This document shows positions 11,105 through 22,789 of a stretch of 64,000 bases of DNA, piece by piece. Location: contig OX485809.1 in assembly GCA_950295325.1 (NCBI GenBank), forward strand, positions 1,114,001-1,178,000, in the 5' to 3' direction. This DNA comes from Polytrichum commune. Lineage: Eukaryota; Streptophyta; Polytrichopsida; Polytrichales; Polytrichaceae. The position numbers and the translations under genes were made by a program. Under the pieces are notes generated by a model. The model did no database searches. It was not told where the DNA came from and worked only from the letters and a program-made list of their open reading frames with translations. Position 1 is the stretch's first letter, and each line of letters starts with the position of its first letter.

Positions 11105-11705
11105 ACCAACACCTCAGACCTTGGACAACTAACCAACTAATTCAATTATTAGTTAACTAGTTGCCTTTCATGACTGTAGTTGTTCGCAATTTAACCTGCC
11201 AAATATTGCAATTAACTATAGTTGTGTTAAATTCGGTCAGCCAAAAAATCTAGTTAACTATAGTTATATCTAGTTAACTAAATATGTAATTAACTAAAGT
11301 TGAGCGCAACTTGTTCACAAAATTATGTTTTAGTGTTGTAGTGTTACTAGTGTGTTATTTGTGTTGATGGTGTACATGGAGGTTATTCCAGAGCCCAACA
11401 CTGTGAGTGATCATATAAAGGTGTTTCTTGATGATCCTAAGTGGCCCGAGCATATAAAAGACCCTCAATTGAAGCAAATCAAGAGGCAAACTTCTTTAAA
11501 TATATAATAATACATGGAATTTTTCTAGTTAACTATAGTTGTTTTTGGATTTGGTCTTAAAATTTTCTAGTTAACTACAGTTGTTCCTCAAATCGGTTTT
11601 GAATTTTTCTAGTTAATTATAGTTGTTCCCTAAAATGTATTGAAAAAAAAATCAAGTTAACTATAGTTATTTTGGCAGTTGTCCAAGGTCTGCAACACTT
11701 GGCAT
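11105..11705. mobile_element. Inverted-end element filled with AACTATAGTT palindromes
   Basis: AGACCTTGGACAA near 11116 faces TTGTCCAAGGTCT near 11680, with related flanks (AAAAGTACCAACAC against its inverse). Between them the phrase CTAGTTAACTATAGTTGTT recurs at least six times, on both sides of a central stretch that lacks it. The palindromic core AACTATAGTT means both strands read alike. The centre holds the short frame listed at 11367-11507. It looks like a foldback-type or captured-sequence element. Confidence 0.55.
11367..11507 (+). CDS. Short ORF inside the palindrome-rich element
   Basis: This 46-residue frame (MVYMEVIPEPNTV.., ending KQIKRQTSLNI) has a coding-like balance of charged and hydrophobic residues and sits exactly between the palindromic arms. 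It could be a captured gene fragment. I do not recognise it and see no start context or splice site that settles the matter. Confidence 0.15.
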   Translation: MVYMEVIPEPNTVSDHIKVFLDDPKWPEHIKDPQLKQIKRQTSLNI

Positions 11706-11974
11706 TATTCACTAAAAGTACTAGCACTTGGCACTATTCATTGAAAGTACCAATGTTTGGCACTATTCACCGACAAGCATATGTTTCCATATAAATTGTT
11801 TTTATCACTTTACATACACCTTAGAGCACACACTAATTTTCATGAAATTTGTGGTAAATGAGCATGCATTCACGAATTTAGTGTCACTCGGTTAAAAAAG
11901 AGTCAGCCCTTAATAACTTTGGTATTTGGCTAAATAATGCATGCTTCGGAAATTAATACTCACTAATTGGGATA

Positions 11975-12185
11975 ATCAGTGCAGTCACTACTTTGGTTGC
12001 TCGTCCAAGTGGAGAGCACTTCCAACGAGTGCCCCTGTCATTCTATTACAATAAAGAGCATTTCATCCATATCCTCCAGGTTTCTCCATAACCATATTGG
12101 TTGTGCCCCATACATGGCTAGAACAAGTGGATGTTTTGTTGCTATTGCAGTTCGTTATCCATTCTCCTCTTGTGAGCTATGACAG
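11975..12185. repeat. Dispersed copy of repeat family A
   Basis: The stretch carries the family A phrases GGAGAGCA, TTTCATCCATA, GGTTGTGCCCCAT, ACAAGTGGATG, TTTTGTTGCTATTG and ATTCTCCTCTTG in the same order as the tandem units at 3180-4110. Confidence 0.7.
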
Positions 12186-13690
12186 ATGTGTGTTAGGCCT
12201 TACTTGGATGATTGCTCTTCTTTAACGTGATCCATACATGACAAATTGTAGTTGAAAATGCACACCAAAAAAAGGCATGTGCTTTGGTGAGACTGAGATC
12301 TTGGCTGATAATGCCCAAAATCCTCCCCAAACAATGACAACCCTATATGCAAAATCATCGAAACTCGGACTCATAGATCCCCCTATAATGAGCCTATAAG
12401 TTGGCACCACATCAAACCTCGGGCAAAAAGGATCCACTATTTTCACAGACTGATTGACGATTATGAGGGACATACATTATGCACATTTGAGCTGACTAGA
12501 AATTCATCTCAAGAAACATACATGAAAAAGTATGAGGGACGTCATCAAAATGCAGACATGAATGCAACTCACCTTGTCTGCCCTTTCAAAATCAAAGAGA
12601 TGGTGTTGCAAAGGTCAACAAATTCTTCCCTATTGATCTGGAAACAACCAACACATCAAATTCCCAACATTGATAAAACCCCAAACATCTTATGAAGAAT
12701 TTCATTATTTTCTAAAAATATATTACAATAATAAAAAATCAGTGTATGAGATGAACCTTGAAGTCACCACTGTCATCTAGTGCATAAAATATCTTCATCA
12801 ACAATTGATGGAAAGTGTCCTACAACAACACCAATTCCGTGATGCTCGATCTCATATTCAAAACAACTTGGCTTCTAAGGATCTTTAGAAAGCATAAGTA
12901 ATAGGACTTGCATTTGAGATTAGTAAGCGATGACCTTCATAATGAGTAATGCACGCACATGTACATATTCAACTCCTCAAAGAGCTTCTCACATTGGTGG
13001 ATTGAATTGCTAAGAGATGTGCAACACATTTGAGAGGGAGAAGACTGGGGTTTAGGGCTTAGAACAATTCCTCACATGGAAAATCTATGGTATCGTAATA
13101 CATGATCCATCTTCACATGTCAACCTCCCACTTGGCCTTCCCAAGCATTATGACAAATCCATGCACCAACAATTTAACAAGTGGCAGAAGAAGAAGTAGA
13201 AGAAGACACTCCACATATTGGCACATGGTGCAATGCGAAGTTGTGGGTTGAATTCTATGGTGGTTGGCATTAATGGCAAAACCTGTGATATAAGGGAGAG
13301 AATGTGACAATAAGGAGTGAGATTTGAACTAAGGACATCCATTCCCTACGGTTTCGGAATATTAAAGAGTGAGTGACATTACAAAGGTTGATATTACGGA
13401 GTTTAGGGTGTATGAGTTACAGACAACCTTTCTGTACAATATAATCAAAGGATGAGATAAAAGTGACATGCCGAGTCATATTCTACACTCAATTATAGAT
13501 GACACGTTAACCCTTATGTTTATACATGAACATAAGTCAACATTCAAATATACATACAATCTATGTTTTATTGATGACCACCATGATTACAAAGCGTTTT
13601 TTTTTTTTGGGGGGGGGGGTGTGTTGTTGCACCACAAATATCTTGGAGTGTGAGGTTGATCATCAAATTTAAGGGCACAAAGGTGCTAGT
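12186..13690. other. Intergenic; no gene seen
   Basis: Short open frames on both strands overlap one another and carry no family motif. A run of ten G follows nine T near 13601-13619. Nothing else stands out. Confidence 0.45.
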
Positions 13691-13699
13691 GAAGTTGGG

Positions 13700-14050
13700 A
13701 CAAATCTCGTTTAAGGTATTCAGTGTCACGTAACACTATTTGTGAAGGGCCTAAACTACATGCTTAGAGGTTTAGTAGTGTCACATCCATTTATTGGCAA
13801 CATGGCACTATTTGTCAAAATAAATCACTTTTTGAAGTGTAAAATTTTCATTATGACTTTTAGCGCAACATAGTGGGATGTTTTGAGATGATAGCTTTTG
13901 TGTTACGAGAAGATACTATTGGACACTCAAATGTGGTTACACTATAGTCACTATAGTCAACCTTGTTGACCATTAGTGTAACCTAGGATAGGCCTCATGA
14001 TAGTGCAAGTGACACTATTATTTAGGTGACACAAAATACCATAAATGGTG
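13700..14050. mobile_element. Second MITE-like element of the GTGTCAC family
   Basis: The left end has GGTATTCAGTGTCACGTAAC and the right end has the inverted phrases AGTGACACTATT and GACACAAAATACCATAAA. These match the arms of the element at 8394-8632. Several further AGTGTCAC/GTGACACT motifs lie inside. There is no coding sequence; the borders are approximate. Confidence 0.5.
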
Positions 14051-14054
14051 TACT

Positions 14055-15617
14055 TACCTTAGTCTTGAACAATTTCTAACTGAAATGTATATATTCATAA
14101 GAAAAATGTTTGTGTAGGAAATCTCTAGTTTAGTCTTTGAGAAGGTGAAAGACATGTTCAGTCCAAAACTTGGAAGCTCAAACTCATATTTTCTCAGTTG
14201 GATTTGCTCCTGTAATATTTTCTTTGTGCTGAGATACCTACATGTGCCAAAACTTGGAAGTCATCACTGTACGCTTGTCTACAGTAGGAGCTTTGCATGC
14301 AGAGTTTCCATGCCTGCACAAAGGCAAAGAGCCACATGTCAACTTGAAAAATAATCTTCATTGAAAAATAATCTTCATCATATGGTTGAAAAATAATCTC
14401 CAAATGAAGCCTTCACATTCGAGGCTGACTTCTGTAATTATCAAGACCTACTATTGTTGAAAATGCAAGTAGATTGTCAACCACATATTTCATCTACCTA
14501 AGAATCTGACAGTCACCTATCTACTTTCTGTCGCTCTGTACTGTCCACTTCCTTATCCTATTTTTAGTAGATAGTATTCTAACTGGATTGGCAGATTCCC
14601 AATACCTTGACCTTCTCTACTATAATACTGGTGAGGTTTACAGGTTTGTACATATTAGTGGTTTCCCAGAATTACCTGAGTTGTTGAATAGATTGGATGC
14701 AACACTGGTTTCATGTATCCTAAAGAAATATGGTCCAAGCAAGAGTTAAGAATATATGAAGATATTGCCAACAGGTGCAACCCCAGTCATCCTAAGGTAA
14801 AATGAAGCTACAAATGTAAACAAATCACATACAATCCACTATCGAGGGTCAAATGTTAGTATGATTAGTTTCCACACTAAACAAAATAGACACAATATAT
14901 TATTGCATCAGGCATTGCAAAACACTGAACTGATTGTGCCAGCTTTAACAGATCCTTAAAGACGTATGATAAGAACACCTCCACCCAAGTGGTGGATCAA
15001 GATGAACATCCAACATCCTCCATATATAACAGACCCATAGTCTCTTATACTTGACAAAAATGACTGCAAGACTCTCCAGACAACCTTCTTGGAATCATGA
15101 AATTTGTCAATTTTTTTCTTTTCAAAAAAACTCTCATGGAGGCACTGAGAAACTCCACAGCAGAACTAGGTCCCAATTGACGGACCAGTGTTCCCAGCTA
15201 GGTTAAATTCTCAAGAACAGCCGCCAACAAACCCTGGACTGCCACCCGCACTTCTACTACATTTGCTTCAGTCATCAAAAATCATACGGCCAAAATACTC
15301 CTATACTCAGTGAGACGAGAAGCGGACGTTTTTTTGGGTCCCTTCAAATTCCACCACATGGTACAACTGTACAAGCACGCTGCTGGCCTGTTTGCCGCTG
15401 CTTGTTTAGTGGCAAGCTACCTGTCTCCAATGCAGGGTGCATCAGGATCCTGTGCAACAATAAGTACAACCTATGGTGTACTCGATAATGGTGATGAGGC
15501 CACATAACAAGTGACCTACAAGAAAGATACATCCTTGATCTGAAAAAAGAACTTCCATTATGTGCAGTTGCATGAAACCTTGTTTCAACTTAAAGCCAAT
15601 TCTGTTCCCAATCTTCT
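14055..15617. other. Intergenic; includes the 3' flank of CAO
   Basis: No gene is visible. The minus-strand CAO coding sequence ends at 15618, so its 3' untranslated region lies in the right part. A short triplicated phrase (GAAAAATAATCTTCAT-like) is present at 14346-14402. Confidence 0.45.
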
Positions 15618-18600
15618 CTATTGATCTGTGGTAAATGGAATCCGCTCCTTTCCAGATTCTACTGCTTGTCTCCACCTTCTGTATCGAACTCCAAGCTTGT
15701 CATAGGCAACAGGAAGGTTCCAAACATTGGCACCTCTTTGCATACGATTCTGCTGGCCTTCCACAAGCCTTAAGTCTTCACCTAACACCTGGCGATAAAA
15801 GGGATCTTTGACATCAGATCAAGTTGAAGCAATAAAAACAGACTGCTTATGAACTTGCCTCGATAATGCCCCCTTCCCACCTGACTTTAGCTAAGAGTAA
15901 AAGTTGGTTCTAACAAACCGGCCTTCGCACCATCGACATTATCTAGTGCCGAGCCTAGTTGGCAAATGATGTGGCATGGCTTAAAAGTGGAGGTTTTAAG
16001 CCTCAACCACCGAGCCTCCCATCGGTACCTAAACATGAGGCAAGAATATAGGAGCTTTAAAAGTGTCGCCTCCCATCCTTGTGATTGGTTGCTTTTTAGT
16101 CTTAGCTATGAGGGCACGAGGAGCTTCATTAACAAAAACCGATGGTAAGATAGGTGAGTAGTAAGGCATTTGGGGATGGGACAAAAACTACCCAACATTC
16201 ATTGCTTGGTAGATAAAACAATGAACATGTGTGAAAGCTACTTAACTAAAACCTACTTGAAAATCTCCGGAGCAAGTTCTTGTAGGTGCATTAGGATAGT
16301 CGGATGCCTCCGCTATAACCGAGGGAGCTTTACCCAGTTTTTAAGAAATACTTTGGGTCTAAACTAAAGTCAGGTGGGAAGGGGGGCATAATAATTGTAC
16401 TCGTGTTTCAAGAACCGCTCTTATATCGTGAGATCTCAACTGTACATTGCAACATTAGCTCAAATGAGACAAAAGATCTAGAGTGAATTTAAGTGGTAAT
16501 CATAACAAGGGATTCAACAGGCTCACCTTATTAGCGAGATGTTGCCACAAATGATTGATGAAGGGCACATGCTTGAGAAACGGAGCAAAATCTAAAGCCA
16601 TACGATACAAAAGCCGTGTTTTCCCTCTTGATGATGGCATACAAACATGGAGCTGATGAAGATGTGTGGCGCACAAATCCACATCCGAGCCATCTAGTTT
16701 CCCAGGCTTCTCCAACCCAATGGTAGATAGCACCATGCACGGCGGTTGAAACTCCATGGCTATAGGGTAGGGGTCCCAAGTTCCTGCCATAGCAGCAATT
16801 GGGGTCTTGAACTTCACAAAGCTGCAAAAAAGATGTCAGCTTTGTTAGCCAGAAATATCCATGTTTCACACAAGACAAAGAGGATAACGCCTATGTTTGC
16901 CAACACTAGCATGATTTATAGCATGATTTATATGTTCGCCCCTCAAATAAGAGGTGGACTCTTTCTAAATGCTGTAACCAGGGCATCTTGATCGCCCCTT
17001 GTTCCTCCCTTCCTAGCCTTATCGTGCCTCTTGGTATCAACAACTTTCAATATGACCGGATCACCCAGTGACCACACAAAGATTGGGTGAACCATAGTGG
17101 GTAAACACTAGCATGGCTAGGTGGAGAATGGAACCCACAACAATTGCAAGGCAGAGATGACCCACACTCAGTCAAGCCCTTGGCTTCATGCTTTCCACAG
17201 AAGACAAATATCACGCCCCTAGAAAATCCTGTGAAGCACAGCCTGGCTACAAACTACAGCCTAACTCAGATAGTGCAATTTACTCAGAATAACTACAAAT
17301 TTATCATTTAAGTTACACGTAACAAAACCCATCTGGAAAAGTCCAAATCAATTAAGACAAATCGTGTAAAGAATAATATGCTATCAATAAGCTATCAATG
17401 AAGATGCATTGCATTACCTAGGCACTTTCCAACCTTTCGCAAAAGTGGTTGTGTGAGTGAATGGTGCATGTGCCAAATCTAGCAAGTTCTCCACCAACAG
17501 TCCATGCTCCACTGGTAGCTCCATGGTTATCTGGATGGTTCATTCAAACATCAGGAAATATGGGAGATTACATCCCATGCGGGATTTTATGTTGTACCTA
17601 TACAATATACAATACAAAATTCTGAAACATGGATACATGCAAGGTTCTAGTGCTGCTACATAAAGCACATCTAACAGGCAAGAATCTAATGCCCTTGACC
17701 TTGAATGCTGTCATATTGCAACGAATCCAAAATTTGCAAAATATTCTTTGGATGAGCCCAGTGCTAGGACTTTGGAATTCGACCTGGGCATGTATGGTGT
17801 AATTGGAAGGAGGATTTAACGATGGAAGGGTTGTTGAGGGAGTTGCACTTCCAGGCCAGATCCACACCATTCCATCCTGCTCAATACAAGGCATGGACTG
17901 TAGAGTTGTACTAACTTGCCGTGTTGATGGCATCTTCTCACATTTACCAGAAGTGTTATACTCCCATCCTGCCAACAAATCTTAAGTTTCAGTGAAGGAT
18001 TTCTTTTGGTAGTAACTCAACTGAAGGATGAAGTCCCTACACATTGACAATTGCACTTTTCGAGTACATCACAACCAGCACCTTTCTTATATTAGAACAA
18101 TGGAATAAAACTACATCTCCACCTTGCTCCTACTACAAAGCTTTCCCTGTTTGCACCCTTTCAAACCTAACATCATGACAGGAAGTTGGTCTTGCACTAT
18201 AATAGCACCCCATGAACGAATCATGTCCCCTCAAACACAATATTCACCTTGTTCACTCATCCTCAGACTTACATGGGTGGACTTCAGTCATTGCTGGTTA
18301 TGCATTAAGCTTAGATGATATACTCACCATGGTAAGGGCACTGTATCCGACCATCTTCAACTTTGCCAAGAGAGAGCGGACAAGCCCTATGCGCACACTG
18401 ATCTCGTACACATCCTGGGCGACCATCTTTACCTCGGAAAATGACCCAGGCTTCCTCAAAACTGTCAAAGGGCACCTGTCAATACACAACACCAAATCAA
18501 CCAACTTCTCAAACTGCTGAATACAGATACAGTACCAAAAGACTACAACAGGTGAGCAATAGGAATTTGATCTGATGTCACATACATTCTGACTTGGCCC

Positions 18601-20313
18601 TAAATAGAGGTAAAATGAAAAACATGGGAGCCAAATTTCTACATGACATTCATTATGGTAGCCAGAATATGTAGAGTACCCACTTATCATCACAAGCACA
18701 AATCGTGGCCAGAAAAACCACTAAAATCCATTTCATCACCAGCCATAGCAACATGGCAGATATACACATCTATACATACAAATTCACTGACAAGATGATG
18801 AGACTGCCAAGTACTGAAACTTTCCATCGTTTTCTTATCAATTCGACCTGGCACACATACTAGTCCATACAAATTCACTGACATGATGAGATGAGACTGC
18901 AATGAGATGAGATGAGATGAAACTCACCATTGTTTTCTCATCAATGTCAGCAGAGAAGGCTACTGGATACCAGAAATTCTTCAGCTTCGCAGGGTAGGGT
19001 GCCACAGGACCAGAGACGTCCAGGTTTTTGACTTTAGAAGTACTGGCGGTAGGTTCGACAAATTGATCACCCTCCATTTGCTCAGTCTCGACCTCATCCA
19101 TCACCGAAGTTGCTCTCGGCGGGGACACAACCCTCTCCAACTTCTTGCTCTGGAGCAACTTATCGTTCACCAATGACTCCATCTCACTAAGTCTTTGCAG
19201 GGTATGTTCCACTCTTGCCTCCGAGAGATGCACCTGCCGGACAGCAGAGCAGAGCAGAGCAAACCCTTCAGTTTTTGTCATCATCCACATGATACCCAAG
19301 CACACATTTGAAGTACTAGGAGGGATAGTGAAAGCTCCCATCATTGTTCAAAAACCTACTAAAGGGAATAAATTCAGGGCTATGAATTTCCCGAAGAACA
19401 CAGGCCTTCATTGAGTTCAAATCACTCAGATGCACGGCTCACATTATTTCGAATAAAATTACAGTCACTGCGATCCGCTTATGAGTTTATGCCTCGATTG
19501 CCATACTCATGCCAAATCTACATGATAGAACAAATGGTTGCCACCAACCCTCAAATGACGGCGCTATCTACCTCTACGTCAATGTGGCTCATACACACAC
19601 ACATACATACATACATACATACCTGAGCATGCGCTTTCGACAGTTGTGTCTGCAACCCTGCCAGCTCCGACCGCAATGTATCCACAGACTTGAGGTCCCT
19701 TGCCAGCGGATTCAAAACCTCCACCACCTGTTTGCAAAAGCCATGCATACCTCAATTAGCCCCCTTCATTCCACTCCATTCTACTCCGTTCCCTCACACA
19801 CACCACAGGGCAATTTGCGAGAGCAGATTAATTTGGCAACAATTTCTATCATCACCATCACCATCACCATAAACCAACCCCAGCAAAACACACCTTGTCG
19901 TGAGCGGCGACAATTGCGAGCACGTCCTGGCGGGCTTTCCAATCCAGGAACAGAACGTCCTGCCGGAGAAGCTCCCACGCCATGTTGACGTCATACTTGC
20001 CCCCATTCTTCCTGCTCAACAAACCCCCGGACACCGACGACGACACCCGCGGGTCTTGCACATCGAACAGGTTGATATCCCTACTAAACTCCTTCCTGTG
20101 ATGATGATGCCCTCCTGCCTCCGAGGACCCCACACAATACACTCTACAGCTGCTACTGCTACCATTCCCACTTCCATGCCCCCGCCTCCCCGCCGCCGCC
20201 CACTTCTCCTTGCCCTGTTGCCCTGCCACCCCCGTCACCCCGCCGTCCCTACCACTACTACTATACACCACAATTTGCTTGGGTGACGCGACGCTGTGCA
20301 GCAGGCAGGCCAT
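15618..20313 (-). CDS. CAO: Chlorophyllide a oxygenase (CAO), 8 exons, complete
   Basis: CAO turns chlorophyllide a into chlorophyllide b in plastid membranes, the only route to chlorophyll b. Exons read on the minus strand: 20313-19894, 19727-19623, 19233-18928, 18475-18328, 17968-17784, 17530-17418, 16821-16527 and 15788-15618. All introns are GT-AG and every junction keeps frame, giving 580 residues (about 536 in Arabidopsis). Residues 1-95 are Ser/Gly-rich, as in a transit peptide. An N-terminal regulatory domain follows, including [10 protein letters not shown] (129-138), which aligns with the Arabidopsis degron. A coiled linker covers about 141-260. The Rieske centre is Cys304-x-His306 and Cys323-x2-His326. 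The mononuclear iron site is Glu402-x3-Asp406-x2-His409-x4-His414. The C-terminus keeps [13 protein letters not shown]. The donor after exon 5 (GTCGAA) is weak but required. The first exon is GC-rich, unlike the flanks. Confidence 0.96.
15868..16387. mobile_element. 520-bp inverted-repeat element in the last CAO intron
   Basis: The left end 15868-15890 (GCCCCCTTCCCACCTG..TTTAG) is the reverse complement of the right end 16364-16387, apart from one extra G in the G run. ATAAT flanks both sides (15863-15867 and 16388-16392) as a likely 5-bp target duplication. The element fills most of the 738-nt intron 15789-16526. It has no coding capacity, so it is non-autonomous. The near-perfect ends suggest a fairly recent insertion. 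Confidence 0.8.
16939..17140 (-). repeat. Intronic sequence shared with NYC1 (CAO copy)
   Basis: Read on the minus strand, which is the CAO sense strand, the order is GTGGGTTCCATTCTCCAC, then CCATGCTAGTGT, GGTCACTGGGTGATCCGG, GATACCAAGAGGC, then GGGCGATCAAG and AAAGAGTCCACCTCTTA. The same order of phrases occurs on the plus (sense) strand of the last NYC1 intron at 56221-56474. It lies in the CAO intron 16822-17417. Confidence 0.75.
19592..19622. repeat. (ACAT)n/(CA)n microsatellite abutting a CAO splice donor
   Basis: The run CACACACATACATACATACA and its continuation end directly at the donor of the second CAO intron, which on the minus strand reads GTATGTATGTATG. The donor is therefore the first unit of the microsatellite. 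Confidence 0.85.
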
Positions 20314-20900
20314 GGCGGAGTTCTACGCGAGCTCCAGGCTCAATGCCCCTCCTCACCTGCGAATGTCGCCAGCTCCTCCCAATCTCCAATCTCTTCGCAA
20401 TTCCTCGAGTCTATCTTCCTACGCTTCAGTTACTCTACCCCCATAACGACGCTCGCAGCGAGGTGGAGCTCGAGTTGGGTTGAGTTGAGCTGCTCCCTGG
20501 ATCCCTGTGGCACCCCCCGGTGATGTCTGTGACTGGGGATTTGGGGATTTTGGGGATTTCGGGGATGCCTCCTCCGCGTTGGGGAGGCGAGGGAGGCGAT
20601 GGGGGAGATTTGGGGGAATTGCGTGGTGGATGATTCGTGGGGCCTGTGGCGGGGAGGTGGTGGCGAGGGGCGCCCTCGAGCTAGCGAGGAGGTCGTTGCA
20701 ACAAGCGAGTGCCGGCGTGGGCCCCGCGCACCCAACCCACCCCAATCCGCCTGGCCCCTCCCGGGCTGCCACCTGGACCGGGGCTTCAACACTGCAATAC
20801 CCCAATCCCCTCCCCCCATTGGCTCGCTCATATCTTCACTCTCCTTCTGCTGACATGGCAAGCGCCAGCTAGGTCACGGCAGGGCCGACTCACTAAGGTA
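20314..20900 (-). promoter_or_regulatory. Upstream region of CAO
   Basis: This GC-rich flank lies directly 5' of the CAO start codon. On the minus strand an AGCCAATGG CCAAT-type box lies at about 20816-20824, with AGTGAAGATATGAGCG beside it, close to a GATA-type light element. No TATA box is obvious. The stretch 20817-20876 resembles two dispersed sequences at 22726-22782 and 27366-27435. The transcription start is not determined. Confidence 0.35.
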
Positions 20901-21625
20901 AAAGAGAGCGAGGGTGGTAATACCAACCCTTTGCCTGGTTTGAGGAGGAGCACCCAAAACCAAGACATCACCCAAAACCAAGACGTCTTGCACCCATAAC
21001 CGATCATTGCACATGGAGACTTTGCACCATATTTGGAGAAGCATACAGTGGTGCAAATTTATCCTGTGTAGGAAGATAGAAATCAAGAGGATTGTTAAAT
21101 TTTGGTAATTTTATTCCTTATAACGAAATTACTATGAATTTTGAAGTCAAAAGTTGACCCGAACGTATTACCAATGTCTAGAGTCCACCATGACCACTCA
21201 TTTTGACCGCTCATTCCTCCTCACTTTAGCACTCGAAACCATAACATGTGTCAAGGCATTATTGATTGTGGCCTAATCAAAATTCAGTCCCAGCCTTATC
21301 GAAATTCCGGTACCCGATAGATTGCCGATGGGATCTGGATCGGGAATAGGCGCCTCTACTATAAATGTTGAATTTGAGAATGTTGATTATGTGAACATCA
21401 GGGACCCCTAACGGTTGTGGGTGTCAACACAATTTTCACTTCAAAATTTTGTATTTATTTCAACAACGATAAAAATGGGGGGGTGTGGGTTAAATTACAG
21501 TACACATGGTCTTTTTTTTCCTACGTGGGAATCATTTTTTTCAATTCATACGGCCACCACATGTATACCAAATACCTTAACTTCCCATTTTATGGTGCTC
21601 CTACCTCAGTCTTTCTATGGGTGTT
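20901..21625. other. Intergenic; no gene seen
   Basis: A short tandem duplication (ACCCAAAACCAAGACATC followed by a near copy) lies at 20951-20986. The rest shows no coding or repeat structure I can support. Confidence 0.45.
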
Positions 21626-21629
21626 ATAT

Positions 21630-22015
21630 TGGTATGTGGGTGTTATTTGGTGTGTTTTTCATCTTCTCCAACTTCTGCCAATTAGATTTACATAACAAAA
21701 CTCACATTGCATTAGCAAATCTACGATGAAACATATGCAAAAACCAGGTATCAAACCTCCCCTTATTGAGATATGGTTATCAAAAGTACATGTTTGTTGA
21801 TACCTTCATTGGATACATAGGTCCTCCCAACTATGTTCATCATTGAGTGTAGAGTAATTAATTAGTAATATTGGAAGATGTAGTCCAATCTCTTTTAAAC
21901 AAATGCCTTTATGACATTTGCATTGTGATCCTCACCAAACCACATATATCCCAATCAACTATAGGGATTTGATTGAGAAAGCAAGCCACTTACGACCCAT
22001 CTACCTTATATAAAA
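21630..22015. repeat. Copy of repeat family B
   Basis: It shares AGCAAATCTACGATGAAACA, CATGTTTGTTGATACC, ATACATAGGTCCTCCCAA, GAGTGTAGAGTAATTA and the AACCACATAT..CAATCAACTATAG block, in order, with 5515-5880 and, more weakly, with 58127-58680. Confidence 0.8.
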
Positions 22016-22789
22016 TCCAAATTGTATAAGAGATGGCATGTCTGCCTTAACAAATGCAACAACATTATCATTTTTTTTTGATAAATTACTACAACCTGAA
22101 TATAGTAGGCAATTATTTTTATCACACGTAGTAACTTCTCAATGTTGTCATATAAGGACCCTTGAGTAGGCCACTACCTAGCTAATTGCAATGGAAGTTC
22201 CTTATAGCTGCAACCTTACTATGTCCGTCCCCAATTCTAGCATACGGGCCAAAAATTGTCCATGTTAACTGGACCCAAAATGACATAATTAGTCCACAAG
22301 GTAACACACCATTCCATAACTTATGTGTTATCTACCATCTCATGCGTCACTAAAACTAGGTAACTACATTTTTATATTAGCCTTTGTTGATCCCAAGTAG
22401 CCACTAACATGTCCAATTTGTGCCCAACCCCCACTAGTCAACACACAAAACACCAACCCTTGAGCTACATACTTACAATGGGACATGTTTAGGTTGCATA
22501 AAGATATTGGAATGGGAGGGTGACCTAGGTGGCAAATTTAGGTAGGGGTCTGAAATAGTTGCATCTACCTTAGATAGAGAGTTTTTGACTTGGGTACCAT
22601 TGTGTGTCCCATTTGGAAGAGGTCCCAATGTAAGATGTGGGAGGTGGTTGTGGGTTCATTTCACCATGTGAATTGTGGGTAAGGAAGAATCATTGGCATG
22701 TGAACTTGGACTAATCATTCTATGGGATTGCTCGTATCTTCATTTTCATATTTTTTGACATAGCAAGTACCGGTCATGGGCAACCAAAA

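Noticed and set aside
20507-20872. Several overlapping open frames upstream of CAO
   Set aside because: GC-rich DNA opens all frames; none has a domain, and they overlap on both strands in the CAO upstream region.
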